DNA of 64,000 nucleotides from Pteria penguin (GCA_035048485.1 CM068592.1:30812001-30876000), one strand, 5' to 3'. Shown: positions 20,610 through 31,360, counted from the stretch's first letter. The notes: a model not told the origin generated them from the sequence alone. Translations and numbers: made by a program.

Positions 20610-22790
20610 ATGCCAAAGGTTAATAAGAAGTCATACAGGACAATTGCAGCACAAAGAAAAAATCAAAGAAAGTTGCAAGCAAAAGCATCAGTACATCCTG
20701 ACGGTGAAGTGACAACCTTTGAGCAATTGGCCAGTAATGAGGGGGAGAAAAATGCCTTAATGGGGTTGGCACCTTCTTGCGAGGAAAAACCCCTGGCCGC
20801 TTGGAAGTTGGCCTCTCGAAATGAGAAAACGCTTCTGAATGCCCTGAGGTTGTCACCTCCTCAGGGAAGTCGTCTGAGTGCCTCGCAAAGAGACATGTCA
20901 GCGAACCCTGAATCTCCAGCGTGGGATTGTACTCCAGAGTGGGTACCTCTGCCAAAAAGCGGCATTGCAGGTCAGACGCAAACTGGGGAAGACACACATT
21001 CTGTGGCAACAGAATGGAGTCCCAGTATAATGGATACATTGAGAAAAGGTGTTGAAAAAGAAAAATATGACTCTGAATTTGATATAGAAAAGAATTTTTA
21101 TAATAATGAAGATGATAGTGATAGATTACAAAGTGTAAAGCCAGAAAGTTTCATGAAATCAAACATGAGATATAATGCTGTAGATCTTACTGATACTGAA
21201 ATTATTTTACCACCTGAACATAAAGTTATCCAAGGCAATTTCCATCAAGGCTACTCAATTTTTGGTAAGAATGCTGGTAGTCAGTGTGTGGCAAACTGCT
21301 TGTGTGCTGCAGTTTTCAACCAGCTGAAACCTGCGTCATGTTGGTATTCTGAAGATATGGATAAAATTCTAATAACAGGGAATGAATTATATGGGTTCTT
21401 GCAAGAAAGTAGTACTATCAATTATTCATATTTGTTGATAAATGAGCTGCCACATGTTTTAGATGTGTACAATGATACTTTTGAAATATTACTTAAAGAT
21501 TCAGTTGCATCTGTTATAGGTATTGTTGAAGAAGAAACTCAGTATTCAGATTTCAATGCATTTCCAATGGAGGAGGCTCTGCAAATGTCATTGATAGATA
21601 CAGATTGCTGCTTTGTATGTTTTGGTGGAAATACACTACTGGTAGGGAAGCAGAACAATGCATTGTATGTATTTGATTCACATTCAAGATCAAGAGAAGG
21701 TATGCTTCAAGAAAATGGTAAGAGTACATGCATTATCTATGAAAATGTTGCTGAAGTTCTTGATCATATGAAAATGCTTTCTACATCAATGAACATCACT
21801 GTTAGTGTACCATGTGAGATAACGGGTTGTACAATAAAAAAACAGTCCAGCAAAGATCTTGATATAACGCACATAGACACAGATATTACACGATTCGTTC
21901 CATTGTCAGGAAACACACAAGATGAATTAAGCAAGTTGATTAATATACCGTTGGACAAAACAAACATCCATACTGCAAACTTAAATGGCGATATTGCAGG
22001 CAAACCAACAATAGTACATAAGGTTAAAGGAGATGGGAACTGTTTCTTCAGAGCAATTTCGTATGCTATTAGTAATTCGGAAGAAGGACACAAAGCAACA
22101 AGAGAGGCTGTTTGCAAATATGCAATCTCTAATCAAAGAAGTTTTCAGCAGTTTTTGAGGTTTGGGTACCAGTCAGTGACATCTTATATTCAATTTGAGG
22201 AAATGGCAAAGGAGAATACATGGGCTACAGAATTTGAGATTATATGTACATCATGTTTATTGCAATGCAATATTTACACTTACACTGAAGGCAGATGGCT
22301 TAAGTATTCCCCAACACTTGTCAACAAAAATATATCTGTTGGTAAACAAGGTATCTACCTAGACCATCTTCATGGAAATCATTATAATGTTGTACTTGGG
22401 ACAGAAGTTACTGATCACCCTATAAGAAATTTTACTCTAAATATGCATGGAAATGCTGAAACTTCTTCAAAATTTGATTCAGCTGGTAAGCATTTAGCAT
22501 GCAAAAATGGCAATTATCAACAAAAGAAGTGTAAAGATTCAAAACGGAAAAAGAAAATGCGTTTGTGTCAAAAAAGGAAGTATGCAGCAGATACGGAATA
22601 CAGGTTGAAGAAGAAAGAAATGAGCAAAATAAATTATCAAAACAATGTTGCATTTCAACAACAAATTAAGGAGGCCATTAAAAAAAAGTATAAAGAAAAC
22701 GAACAATACAGACAAAAAATGAAGGAAAGCAGTAAAGAAAAGTATCAGAAGAATGTGGAATTCAAGCAAGAAGTGAAAAAAAGAGAGTAA
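20610..22790 (+). CDS. Helentron protein, N-terminal segment: C76-like protease plus OTU protease
   Basis: The start ATG at 20610 is chosen because copy 2 has the matching MPK...K.FRTI start, while the longer upstream extension is not conserved. Residues 1-50 are basic. Residues 51-147 are the 97-residue block nearly identical in copy 2. Residues about 206-400 look like a C76 (herpes-tegument-type deubiquitinase) cysteine protease: QGNFHQG, candidate Cys226 in NAGSQCVANCL, Asp356/His358 in FDSHSR. Residues about 470-600 are an OTU domain: Asp475 and Cys478 in GDGNCFFRA, His591 in NHYNVV. OTU domains are known in Helentrons; they cleave ubiquitin chains, but the role in transposition is unknown. 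From about 628 the basic 18-residue repeat starts. It ends early at TAA because of one extra A in A7 (22776-22782). Confidence 0.85.
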   Translation: MPKVNKKSYRTIAAQRKNQRKLQAKASVHPDGEVTTFEQLASNEGEKNALMGLAPSCEEKPLAAWKLASRNEKTLLNALRLSPPQGSRLSASQRDMSANPESPAWDCTPEWVPLPKSGIAGQTQTGEDTHSVATEWSPSIMDTLRKGVEKEKYDSEFDIEKNFYNNEDDSDRLQSVKPESFMKSNMRYNAVDLTDTEIILPPEHKVIQGNFHQGYSIFGKNAGSQCVANCLCAAVFNQLKPASCWYSEDMDKILITGNELYGFLQESSTINYSYLLINELPHVLDVYNDTFEILLKDSVASVIGIVEEETQYSDFNAFPMEEALQMSLIDTDCCFVCFGGNTLLVGKQNNALYVFDSHSRSREGMLQENGKSTCIIYENVAEVLDHMKMLSTSMNITVSVPCEITGCTIKKQSSKDLDITHIDTDITRFVPLSGNTQDELSKLINIPLDKTNIHTANLNGDIAGKPTIVHKVKGDGNCFFRAISYAISNSEEGHKATREAVCKYAISNQRSFQQFLRFGYQSVTSYIQFEEMAKENTWATEFEIICTSCLLQCNIYTYTEGRWLKYSPTLVNKNISVGKQGIYLDHLHGNHYNVVLGTEVTDHPIRNFTLNMHGNAETSSKFDSAGKHLACKNGNYQQKKCKDSKRKKKMRLCQKRKYAADTEYRLKKKEMSKINYQNNVAFQQQIKEAIKKKYKENEQYRQKMKESSKEKYQKNVEFKQEVKKRE
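20760..21050 (+). other. Near-identical 291-bp coding island, copy 1
   Basis: 291 bp (97 codons, from MGLAPSC to DTLRKG) that differ from 48678-48968 at only four bases, three of them silent. Sequence on both sides differs far more. Visibly higher G+C than the rest of the ORF and with a different codon usage. Not recognised as a known domain. Confidence 0.9.
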
Positions 22791-23355
22791 AGAAAAATAT
22801 CAAAAGAATGAACAGTTCAAGCTGAACGTTAAGAAAGCCAGTATAGAAAAATATCAAAAGAACAAAGCATTCAAGGAGGAGGTGAAGAAAGCCAGTAAAG
22901 AAAAATATCAAAAGAATACAACATTCAAGGAGGAATTAAAGAGAGCCAGTAAAGAAAAGTATCAAAAGAATGAACAATTTAAGAAGGATGTGAAAAAAAG
23001 CCAGTAAAGATAGGTATCATATGGATGAAACAATTCAGAAATAGTGTAAAAAAGACGAATAAATTGAAGTATCAACAGAACAAGGATTATCAAGAAAAAG
23101 TCAAGAATGCAAGCAAATTGAGATACAAAAGTGACCCGCAACATAGGGCAGCAATGAAAATAAGATACATGACCAACACCACATTTCGTGATAAATACAA
23201 AATGAAATGTGCAAAGAAATATCAAAATGATTTGAATTTTAGAAAGAGGAAAATTGCTGAAATGAAAGAAAACTATTCGAATGACAAGAGAAATAAACCT
23301 GACGTTCACAAAGTGCTAAAAGAGAAAGCAATTCTCCGCAGGAAAATAAAAAAAA
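22791..23355 (+). CDS. Helentron protein, basic 18-residue repeat segment (frameshifted)
   Basis: Continues the repeat of the form [18 protein letters not shown], one unit per 54 bp, Lys/Glu-rich and without Pro, hence a probable long charged helix. Three +1 changes relative to copy 2 occur: A7 at 22993-22999, GAAAC at 23028-23030 and A9 at 23348-23356. The first three insertions of the gene sum to three, so the frame at 23031-23347 is again that of 20610. Function unknown; a linker or nucleic-acid-binding role is a guess. Confidence 0.7.
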
Positions 23356-25014
23356 ATGGCAAAATGTAATGCCCTCACAGCTTCATTCCGTGAAAAAGTG
23401 TCTCAAGGCCCTGTTTATGAATGTGCTTCCTGTCAGAGACTTTTATTTAATGATCAAGTTCAACAATGCAATGCAGATATGTATGAGAAATGTTTGACAC
23501 ATGAAGGGCATACAGCAAAAGAATTTTTTGCAAAAAGATCACCCCATAAGTGTAAGAAAGCATGTAACCCAAATAATTGTCCAAAAACAGACTTGTGGAT
23601 ATGCAAAACTTGTCATAGAAAATTAGTAAGTGGTTCTTTACCTGCAGAATCAGCAATCAATAACATGCAATTAGAAGAAATACCAGAGGAATTGAATGTG
23701 TTAAATAGTCTTGAACATCATCTGATTGCACTACACATACCTTTCATGAAAGTAGTAGCATTGCCTAAAGGTGGTCAAAATGCAGTACATGGTCCAGTGG
23801 TTTGTGTCCCAGTTAACATACAAAAAGTATCAATGTTACCACGAGCAGAGAACACAAATTTGATACTCAAAGTGAAGTTGAAGAGAAAATTACAGTACAA
23901 AGGGCATTTCGAATATCAGTTTGTGAACACTAGTCATATCCAGTCAGCTCTTAAATACCTAAAAAGTAACAATGTTTGGTATAGGAACATTGAAATTGAT
24001 CATCTACAGGAGAATTCTATGTCTAATGAATTTTCAGAGGATGCAAATGATGTAGATGGGAATATCCCTATAAGAGAAGCAGAAAATGTAGATCATCATG
24101 TTGTGATTGATAATAAAATTCATACCGAACAAGAGAAACAAGAAAAGCAGAGTGATGAATTTGACAAAAATGTAGAAGATGAAGAAGAAAAAGGAGTACA
24201 GTATGATACTTGCCTTCAGCCAGCAGACATTGGACAAGAAGTTCTTGATCATTATTTTGACGATATTTTTAATATTGCGCCTGGTGAAGGAAACAATCCT
24301 ATAAGAATTTTGCAGGAAGAAGGCAATGAGGCAAAATGCTTTCCTAAGCATTTCCCCTCAGGGATTAATACATTTGATGAACAAAGGAATGTGAATATAT
24401 CAATGCATAGATATTTCAACAATAGACTTATGAGTGCTGATCATAGATTTGCACAGGACACAAATTACATATTTTACTCTCAGTATTTGTCGGAATTAAA
24501 ACAAGTGATTGAGAAAACGCAGATCTCACTACGTAAAAGTACAGGTGCATTAAAGGGGCAAATCAGAGACAATATACAAGATGAAAATGTATTGAGAAAT
24601 CTTTTAAAAGGAGATGAAGCACTGCGGTTTTTACAACCAATCAGAGGAACACCATCATATTGGCAAAGTGCACAGAAGGATTTATTTGCAATGCTGCGAC
24701 AACTAGGTATTCCAACATGGTTTTGTTCATTTTCATCTGCTGAATTTCGATGGAAAGAAATACTGCAAGTTTTGTTGATACAGCAGGGTGATTCCAGGAA
24801 GTATGAAGACCTCGATTGGCTTGAAAAAAGTAAACTTTTGAAAAGTAACCCAGTAACCGTTGCGAGAATGTTTGACAAAAGGTTTCATGTATTTCTAAGA
24901 GACGTGATTTTATCTCCACAAAGACCAATCGGTGAAGTAATTGATTATTTTTATCGAATCGAATTCCAGCAAAGAGGATCACCACATGCTCATTGCTTAT
25001 TTTTGGGTACGTGA
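23356..25014 (+). CDS. Helentron protein, DUF6570-like Cys-rich region plus Rep N-half
   Basis: Opens with a Cys-rich region (CASC ... [16 protein letters not shown]), probably zinc-binding, followed by [21 protein letters not shown] and GPVVCVPVN, the pattern of the DUF6570 domain that precedes Rep in many Helitrons. An acidic linker (residues about 215-310) follows. From about 330 comes the Helitron_like_N Rep domain ([34 protein letters not shown]). It ends in the HUH metal-binding motif SPHAHC, with His at residues 544 and 546. The frame is then lost through one extra T in T5 (25000-25004). The start shown is only where this frame opens; the protein continues from the previous segment. 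Confidence 0.85.
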   Translation: MAKCNALTASFREKVSQGPVYECASCQRLLFNDQVQQCNADMYEKCLTHEGHTAKEFFAKRSPHKCKKACNPNNCPKTDLWICKTCHRKLVSGSLPAESAINNMQLEEIPEELNVLNSLEHHLIALHIPFMKVVALPKGGQNAVHGPVVCVPVNIQKVSMLPRAENTNLILKVKLKRKLQYKGHFEYQFVNTSHIQSALKYLKSNNVWYRNIEIDHLQENSMSNEFSEDANDVDGNIPIREAENVDHHVVIDNKIHTEQEKQEKQSDEFDKNVEDEEEKGVQYDTCLQPADIGQEVLDHYFDDIFNIAPGEGNNPIRILQEEGNEAKCFPKHFPSGINTFDEQRNVNISMHRYFNNRLMSADHRFAQDTNYIFYSQYLSELKQVIEKTQISLRKSTGALKGQIRDNIQDENVLRNLLKGDEALRFLQPIRGTPSYWQSAQKDLFAMLRQLGIPTWFCSFSSAEFRWKEILQVLLIQQGDSRKYEDLDWLEKSKLLKSNPVTVARMFDKRFHVFLRDVILSPQRPIGEVIDYFYRIEFQQRGSPHAHCLFLGT

Positions 25015-27079
25015 TGCTCCAAAGTTAGACGTAGATGGCTCAACAGCTGTTTGTGATTTTATTGATAGGTATATTACGTGTGCAGTGCCGTCAGTTGAAA
25101 ATGACCCAGAACTTAATGACATAGTAAACAAAGTACAGCAGCACAGCAAAAATCATTCAAAGTCTTGTAAGAAAATGGGAACAAATTGTAGATTTAACTT
25201 TCCACGCCCCCCTTCAGAAAAGACATTCATTTGCAAAGAAAATACCACAGAAGAAAGCAGTGTAAACACCGAAGATCAGTCATTGAACAATATGACAAAA
25301 TCAGATGCTAAAGCCTTGTTATCAAAAGTGTGGGATATTGTAAACCGCAGCAATGACAACACTCTTTCTATGCATAGGTTATTCAAAAAGCTTGGAATTA
25401 ACCAGACAATTTACGAAGAAGCACACAAGCTATTAAACACAAAGCAAACAGTCATATTACGACGAAATCCTGATGAAGTCTGGACAAATCAATATAATGC
25501 TCAACTGCTTCGATGCTGGGATGCTAACATGGATATACAGTTTGTTCTAGATCCTTTCAGCTGTATTGTATACATCATATCATACATTTCCAAAGCAGAG
25601 AGAGAAATGGGAATGCTCCTTCGCCAAACAAAGATCGAGTCGGAACAAGGAAACATGAATGCAAAACAAACAATGAGAGCAATAGGTTCGGCATACTTAC
25701 ATAATAGGGAAGTTGGTGTACAAGAAGCAGTTTACAGAGTATGTGGTTTGCATATGAAAGAATGTTCAAGGAATATCATATTTATTCCTGTAGGAGAAAA
25801 TCCAACACGCCTGAGTAAACCCTTGTCCCAAGTGAAGCGTAAAAACATTGATGAAACTGACGATGAAAATTTATGGATGACTAATATAGTCGAAAGATAT
25901 CAATGTAGACCCTGCGTCGATGAATTTGAGCAACTATGCTTGGCAGCATTTTGTTCATTATATCGTGTTCTAGCAAAATCTCAAGTGAAAACTGCACTGA
26001 AAAGCAGCAACACGTTTGAATTGCGAAATGGAAAAGGTTACATTCAGAAAAGAACCCATACAGATCCAGCAATTATTCGTTATCCAAGATTCAGTGAACA
26101 GATAAGTCCTGAATTGTATTACCAGTCGATGTTGCAACTTTTCCTGCCATATTGGACCATGAACCAATTGAAACCCAAGGATTTTCAATTGTATCAAACA
26201 TTTTATTTCAATGGATTCGTTCAGTTTAAGAATGACAAAACCCTATACAAAGTCAGTGATATTGTTGGAAGAAATCGTGCAATGTTTGTATCAAATGAAA
26301 CAGCAATTGACCAAGCAGAAGAGATGTATGAAATGCTAGGACCACAAGAAGATGCATGGGCAACACTTTGTCCTGAATCTGAGCTTATGAACGACGAATG
26401 TAAATCAGTCAGAAAAGAACAGAGTAGTATGCTAGGAGAGGAAGAATATGACGAACCAATGGTTGATATTAATGTTGTACCAAATATTTCCGTACATGTT
26501 GAGCAGAAGTCCCCAGAGAGATCTGAAATACTTTCTGTATTAAGAAACCTGAATTCCTTACAAAGAAAGACATTTTATGTAGTGAGAGACTGGTGTTTGA
26601 AAAAACTTAAAGGATTAAACCCCGATCCATTCCATATATTTGTCACAGGCGGTGCTGGAACAGGAAAAAGTCATTTGATAAAAGCAATAGAATATGAATC
26701 AACAAGACTACTTGCCAAAACAATCTCGCAGCCAGACAATATTACAATCCTTTTAACAGCATTCACAGGCACAGCAGCATACAACATTGGTGGCTGCACC
26801 ATTCATCATGCTTTCAAAATACAACGAGCAATGCCCATTCCATATGATCCACTGAGAGAACAGGCCTTGAGTCCTTTACGTGCTAAATTTGAACATTTAG
26901 AAATTCTAGTGATAGATGAAGTGTCAATGTTGTACAAGAGACTTCTGTACTACATTCATGAAAGACTCGTCCAAATAAAGCGAATCCAGAAACCGTTTGG
27001 AGGCGTATGTGTACTCGCAGTAGGTGATTTCTATCAGCTCCCACCAGTGAAACAAGTTAAAAGCGAAACGCCTCTATAA
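25004..27079 (+). CDS. Helentron protein, Rep C-half plus PIF1-type helicase
   Basis: The frame resumes at WVRDAPK right after HUH. The Rep catalytic two-Tyr motif is YIISYISK (first Tyr codon 25571, second 25583, Lys 25592), matching Helitron Y2 nucleases that nick and join ssDNA. A cysteine/acidic linker follows. The helicase domain then has motif I GGAGTGKS (26648-26671), motif [10 protein letters not shown] (26909 on) and motif [12 protein letters not shown] (27023 on), a 5'-3' superfamily 1 PIF1 arrangement. 25004-27067 is the homologous part; the last codons to TAA at 27079 follow an extra A at 27066-27068. Confidence 0.88.
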   Translation, partial: WVRDAPKLDVDGSTAVCDFIDRYITCAVPSVENDPELNDIVNKVQQHSKNHSKSCKKMGTNCRFNFPRPPSEKTFICKENTTEESSVNTEDQSLNNMTKSDAKALLSKVWDIVNRSNDNTLSMHRLFKKLGINQTIYEEAHKLLNTKQTVILRRNPDEVWTNQYNAQLLRCWDANMDIQFVLDPFSCIVYIISYISKAEREMGMLLRQTKIESEQGNMNAKQTMRAIGSAYLHNREVGVQEAVYRVCGLHMKECSRNIIFIPVGENPTRLSKPLSQVKRKNIDETDDENLWMTNIVERYQCRPCVDEFEQLCLAAFCSLYRVLAKSQVKTALKSSNTFELRNGKGYIQKRTHTDPAIIRYPRFSEQISPELYYQSMLQLFLPYWTMNQLKPKDFQLYQTFYFNGFVQFKNDKTLYKVSDIVGRNRAMFVSNETAIDQAEEMYEMLGPQEDAWATLCPESELMNDECKSVRKEQSSMLGEEEYDEPMVDINVVPNISVHVEQKSPERSEILSVLRNLNSLQRKTFYVVRDWCLKKLKGLNPDPFHIFVTGGAGTGKSHLIKAIEYESTRLLAKTISQPDNITILLTAFTGTAAYNIGGCTIHHAFKIQRAMPIPYDPLREQALSPLRAKFEHLEILVIDEVSMLYKRLLYYIHERLVQIKRIQKPFGGVCVLAVGDFYQLPPVKQVKSETPL

Positions 27080-28667
27080 TGAAAGTGGTGCATACCCTGT
27101 AGACTACTGGAATGACTTATTCAAAATAGTTCAGCTTGATGAAGTGATGAGGCAGAAAGAAGATGTACCATTCGCCAATGTACTGAACGAACTAAGAACA
27201 CGTACACGAAACATGTCTTTATCAAACAATGCAGTTATGATACTAAAGGATTGTATCAGAGAAGGGCCGGAGGGATGTCTACATGTATTTTCAAGAAATA
27301 AGGATGTAAATGCCTACAACAATGACATGATAATGAAACAGTGCAAAGATCCAATTGAAGTTAAAGCAAGGGATTTCAGAAAAGATAAAACAAGCGGAAA
27401 GCTAGAAGCACTACAGACACCATGTAACACGAATGGATCAGATATAATTCCTTCACAGCTTCTTCTTGCAAGAAAAGCACGAGTGATGCTGACAAGAAAT
27501 ATCGACGTAGCTGATGGGTTAGCAAACGGGGCTGTTGGTACCATAGTTAACATTTGCGGCAAAAACAGCGAGAACATAGATACCATAGAAGTAAAATTTG
27601 ACGATGAAAACGTAGGAAAAAAAGCCGGTATAAAATCCACAAATGGAAACATAGTTCGCATAGAAAGAGTAGAAGATGATATAAGAAAAGGAAATATCGT
27701 GAGGCACCAGTTTCCACTAAAACTTGCATGGGCCTGCACTGCTCACAAAGTTCAAGGAATGACAACAAACGAAGTTGTAGTAAATTTGGATCATGTGTTC
27801 TGTCCTGGTCAAGCATATGTCTCATTGAGTAGAGTTACCAAGAAAGACGGATTGTACATTAACACAAACAACGTCGACACACTATTGTCAAAAATATACG
27901 CTGACGGAGATATAGCGGAAGCCATGGAAAAGATGCCAAAATTATACAACGATAATGCAGCACGGACAGACGACATGCAAGTCACAAAAGAAGTAATTTT
28001 GTTCAATGTGCAAAGTATTAGACACAATATGCCAGAACTCAAGGCAGATACAAGATTTCACAGCTCTGACATTATATGCCTCACTGAAACATGGTTACAT
28101 AGCGACGAAGCACTAGATGCATTAAATCTGCAAGACTATGACTTCCACCACCGAACAAGAATGCAGTCATACACATGTGACGATGAATTAACAACAAAAC
28201 TAAAAAATTCTCGTGGAGGAGGTGTTGGTATTTATATCCGGAAAGGGCAAATGTTTCGTGAGATACAAGCCGAGAGGGGGAACATCGAAACTATTGTGAT
28301 TACAGATGATGACAAAAATTATGTTCTTGCTGTAATATATAGACCTCCAATCTACACAATGAAAGCCTTCCTTGTCAACTTCCAAAATTTACTAACCGAA
28401 ATAGGCAAAGGCAAGAAAGGAACCATGGTACTCGGAGATTTTAATCTTAACGCAAATGAAAATGACAACACATTGAAAAACTTTATGACACTGCATGGGT
28501 TTGAGCAAATTGTTGATATCCCTACAACAGACGATGGTACAACAATTGACCATGTATATATATCAGGGGATATAGATGCAACGCCATCAATAATACCTAC
28601 CTACTACAGTCGCCACCAAGCTGTTCGCCTTCTACTAAGAAATATGAATACAGACCCAGTAGTATAA
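27069..28667 (+). CDS. Helentron protein, helicase C-half plus EEP endonuclease
   Basis: Carries helicase motifs IV-VI: FSRNKDVNAYN, GLANGAVGTIVNI, ACTAHKVQGMT and YVSLSRVTKKDG. From about 27990 there is an endonuclease/exonuclease/phosphatase domain with FNVQSI, LTETWL (catalytic Glu), VIYRPP, GDFNLN (28434 on), TTIDHVYIS and YYSRHQ (final catalytic His). This is the apurinic-like endonuclease fused to the helicase in Helentrons and related to non-LTR retrotransposon endonucleases. No reverse transcriptase is present. The ORF ends with TAA at 28665-28667 and there is no other break in the segment. Confidence 0.9.
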   Translation, partial: RLYNESGAYPVDYWNDLFKIVQLDEVMRQKEDVPFANVLNELRTRTRNMSLSNNAVMILKDCIREGPEGCLHVFSRNKDVNAYNNDMIMKQCKDPIEVKARDFRKDKTSGKLEALQTPCNTNGSDIIPSQLLLARKARVMLTRNIDVADGLANGAVGTIVNICGKNSENIDTIEVKFDDENVGKKAGIKSTNGNIVRIERVEDDIRKGNIVRHQFPLKLAWACTAHKVQGMTTNEVVVNLDHVFCPGQAYVSLSRVTKKDGLYINTNNVDTLLSKIYADGDIAEAMEKMPKLYNDNAARTDDMQVTKEVILFNVQSIRHNMPELKADTRFHSSDIICLTETWLHSDEALDALNLQDYDFHHRTRMQSYTCDDELTTKLKNSRGGGVGIYIRKGQMFREIQAERGNIETIVITDDDKNYVLAVIYRPPIYTMKAFLVNFQNLLTEIGKGKKGTMVLGDFNLNANENDNTLKNFMTLHGFEQIVDIPTTDDGTTIDHVYISGDIDATPSIIPTYYSRHQAVRLLLRNMNTDPVV

Positions 28668-28762
28668 TCAGTTACTCCTAACAAGGCCTACACTGTTACA
28701 CGAACATTGATTTGCTTCAAATATGAAACATACATTCTATCCCCGCTGAACATATGTCTCTG

Positions 28763-28768
28763 ATTAAA
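28763..28768 (+). terminator. Possible polyadenylation signal ATTAAA, copy 1
   Basis: ATTAAA about 95 nt after the stop; copy 2 has AATAAA at the matching place (56601). Confidence 0.3.
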
Positions 28769-28797
28769 AAAGAAATTGTATTGTGCATTTTAGAATG

Positions 28798-29642
28798 AAG
28801 AAAATTGGACAACCTATTCCAGAAAGATGCATCAGATATATTACTACGAAAACTACAAAATAATCAATAACGCTGTGTCTTTGAATACTGAACTTTACGA
28901 TGCGAGGAAATACAACACATTATACCGGCGGTTGTATATAGACGTCCTTGTTATACAATGAAAGCATCCCTTTTCTTCTTCCATAATTATTATCCTGTTC
29001 TTAAACGGAAATAAGAATACCTTTGTACCAGGAGATTTTAACATAAAAGCATTTAGAAATAACAAACACACTGAGAAAATATTGACTCAACTGTATTGAT
29101 GTGAGGAAATTGTTGATATTCCAAGAACAAACAATGGTTCAAGAGATGATCATGAATATATATCAAGGGGAAATATCAACGTTATCATCTGTTCTACACA
29201 CCTTATACAATCGGGACCAAGCTATTCATCCTCTACAGAAAAGTATATTTCAGACTCAGTCGGGTAACCATTCCACGTAGGAAAGCCAGAAATATTATAC
29301 CTATATGAAGTTCTAAATTTGGATTTCCCCTTTTACTTCAGACAAACACATAACAGAGAAAGAAGTAACATAACAATGCACCGCACACAAGGAATAGAGA
29401 CGGGGAGAAACCCTATTTCAATAAGATATATCTGATATGTTACAACTAAATAGACGAAATATGCAAAACCAACTGTCTCTGTGAATAAAGATCTGGATTT
29501 TGCGAGAGGAAAGATGACATTTTTTTCTCTAGGAAACACGAGAAAGATTTAAACACGTCTAATTTTATAAGACATCATCCCATCAATAGAAGAAGTATTT
29601 ACGCGCTCCGCATTAGTAAGATAAACAACGAAGAAGTATCGA
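28798..29642 (+). pseudogene. Endonuclease-tail repeat 1 of copy 1
   Basis: About 845-bp unit that starts with a CCTATTCCAGAAAGATGCAT-like segment. It holds a broken remnant of the endonuclease end: ACAATGAAAGC, GGAGATTTTAA, GAAATTGTTGATATTCC, GATCATGAATATATATC, in the same order as in the ORF. A 3'-UTR-like part with AGGGAATAGAGACxG-type and TATTTACGCGCTC segments follows. Stops and frameshifts throughout. Confidence 0.8.
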
Positions 29643-30466
29643 CGAAGAAAGTTGAAAACCCTATTCCAGAAAGATACATTAGAAATATTACTGCGTAAAC
29701 GACAAAATAATCAACAACGCTGTATTTTCATTAACGATGCGAGAGAAAACTAGACTTTATACAGGCAGCTGTATATGGACGTTCAATTTATGCAATGAAA
29801 GCATCCCTGTTCTGCTTCCAAAATTACTATTCTATTCCAAAATTAAGGGGAAAAATATTTTAATACCAAGAGATTTTGACATAAATGCATATGGTGATCA
29901 CCCACGCACTGAAAATGTTGACTAAACTGTACTGATGTGAGGAAATTGTTGATGTTCTAGGAACAAACGATGGTTCAAGAAATGATTAGGGACATATATC
30001 AAGGGAAATAACAGCGTCTACTCTACACACCTTTTACAGTTGCAGCCAAGGTATCCATCCTTTACAGAAAGGTATATTTCAGACCCAGTCAAGTAACCAT
30101 ACACCTAGCAAACCCAAATTTTATTATACCTATATAAAGGTTTAAATATGGACTTCCCCTTATATTTCAGACAAGCACATATCACAAAATGAGGTAACAG
30201 AAAATCGCACCCTACACAGGCAATAGAGACAGGGAGAAACCCTATTTCGAAAAGATATATTTGATGCGTTACGACAAAATAGACGAAATATGCAAAACCA
30301 ACTGTGTTTGTAAATAAGGATCTGGATTTTGCGAGAGGACATTTTATCTCCAGGAAATACGAGAAAGATTTAAACACGTCTGAATATGTAAGGCATGAAC
30401 GTATCAAAATGAGGTAATATTTACGCGCTCCATATGAGTAACATAAACAACGAAGAAGTACCGATC
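29643..30466 (+). pseudogene. Endonuclease-tail repeat 2 of copy 1
   Basis: Second, diverged copy of the unit at 28798, with the same order of segments and no open frame. Confidence 0.8.
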
Positions 30467-31360
30467 TATTATTCAGTCTTGAAGCCCAAATGGGGAAATT
30501 GGCCCAAACAGACCGTTGGGAATTGATAACTCAATACTCGTATATCATGCCCTACAAGTCAGTATAATCCAAAAAAAAAAAAAAAAATTAGGACATGTAA
30601 AACAAAAAACTCTTTTTCTCGTTAGGTTGAAATTATTAACTTTGCGTTCATAACATTTTTGTTGTTTCAAACCCACGGAGATATCAAAGTACAAAATAAT
30701 ATTGAGTAAATAATTAGGGGAATTCCATAACCACAGTCATTACCTGACTTCGCTCAGACGCAATGAAACCAAAACAAATACGATAAAGTGATACTCCAAA
30801 AGATAATTTCTGTGAATACTAAATTTACTTTAATGCAGATTTTAATTAACTCGTCAAATTTATGTAGCTCGCCCTCTATGATGTGGCTTCCGAATGAAAT
30901 CTCGTTGGTTGTTCATATTCTGTTTACAAATATTTTTAGACAACCATATCTGAATTAGTATGACGAATTTGATCGAAACATTGCAATGGTCCTTTTTTAA
31001 AATATGTTTTAGGCTTATAAAACAAATACAGACACACACAAAAAAGGGAAATAAATAAATAAATAAATAAAATAAACATAGGTATTGCTTTAAGTAAAAA
31101 TAAATTGTTATTGGGGAGGGGGGTGCTCCCCGAAGTCCGAACCACACGTCCACGTCGTGGGGAGTGGTAACAATGGAACATAAGGTACGACTGTCCTTAT
31201 CCATTGGCTAACGTGGTCGGCACCTTTTTACAGCAGTAGAGAGACGAAGTACAAGTCACGTTTTTATGAGTTTGAATAACATTTACAAAGGAAACCAATC
31301 ATATTAAGCTTTCTTTTATTCTTTTTTCTTTCGTTCCTTCTTTCACTCTTTGAATCGAAA
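30467..31360 (+). repeat. Conserved 3' region of Helentron copy 1
   Basis: Collinear with 59126-60628. Contains TGCGTTCATAACATTTTTG, ACCTGACTTCGC and a TAAA-repeat (31045-31075), then a GC-rich conserved block (31111-31266) before the T/C-rich run and the 3' terminus. No ORF supported. Confidence 0.75.
31111..31266. promoter_or_regulatory. GC-rich conserved block before 3' terminus, copy 1
   Basis: Very similar to 60214-60370: GGGGTGCTCCCC, CCACACGTCCACGTCGTGG and CCATTGGCTAACGTGGTCGG are kept while flanking AT-rich DNA diverged. It contains an inverted CCAAT box (ATTGG). Candidate promoter or replication-signal block; function not shown. Confidence 0.45.

Noticed and set aside
20620..21039. 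139-aa minus-strand ORF opposite the 97-codon island (also 48556-48957)
   Set aside because: It is conserved only because the island DNA is conserved; the plus frame has the silent-change bias (three of four), so the plus strand is the coding one.
22770..23356. Programmed ribosomal frameshifting at the A7/A9 runs
   Set aside because: The sites are not at the same positions in the two copies and each copy is open where the other is shifted, so error or decay is more likely.
27990..28667. Endonuclease domain as evidence for a LINE retrotransposon
   Set aside because: It is in frame with the helicase, no reverse transcriptase follows, and the 3' end is a Helitron terminus.
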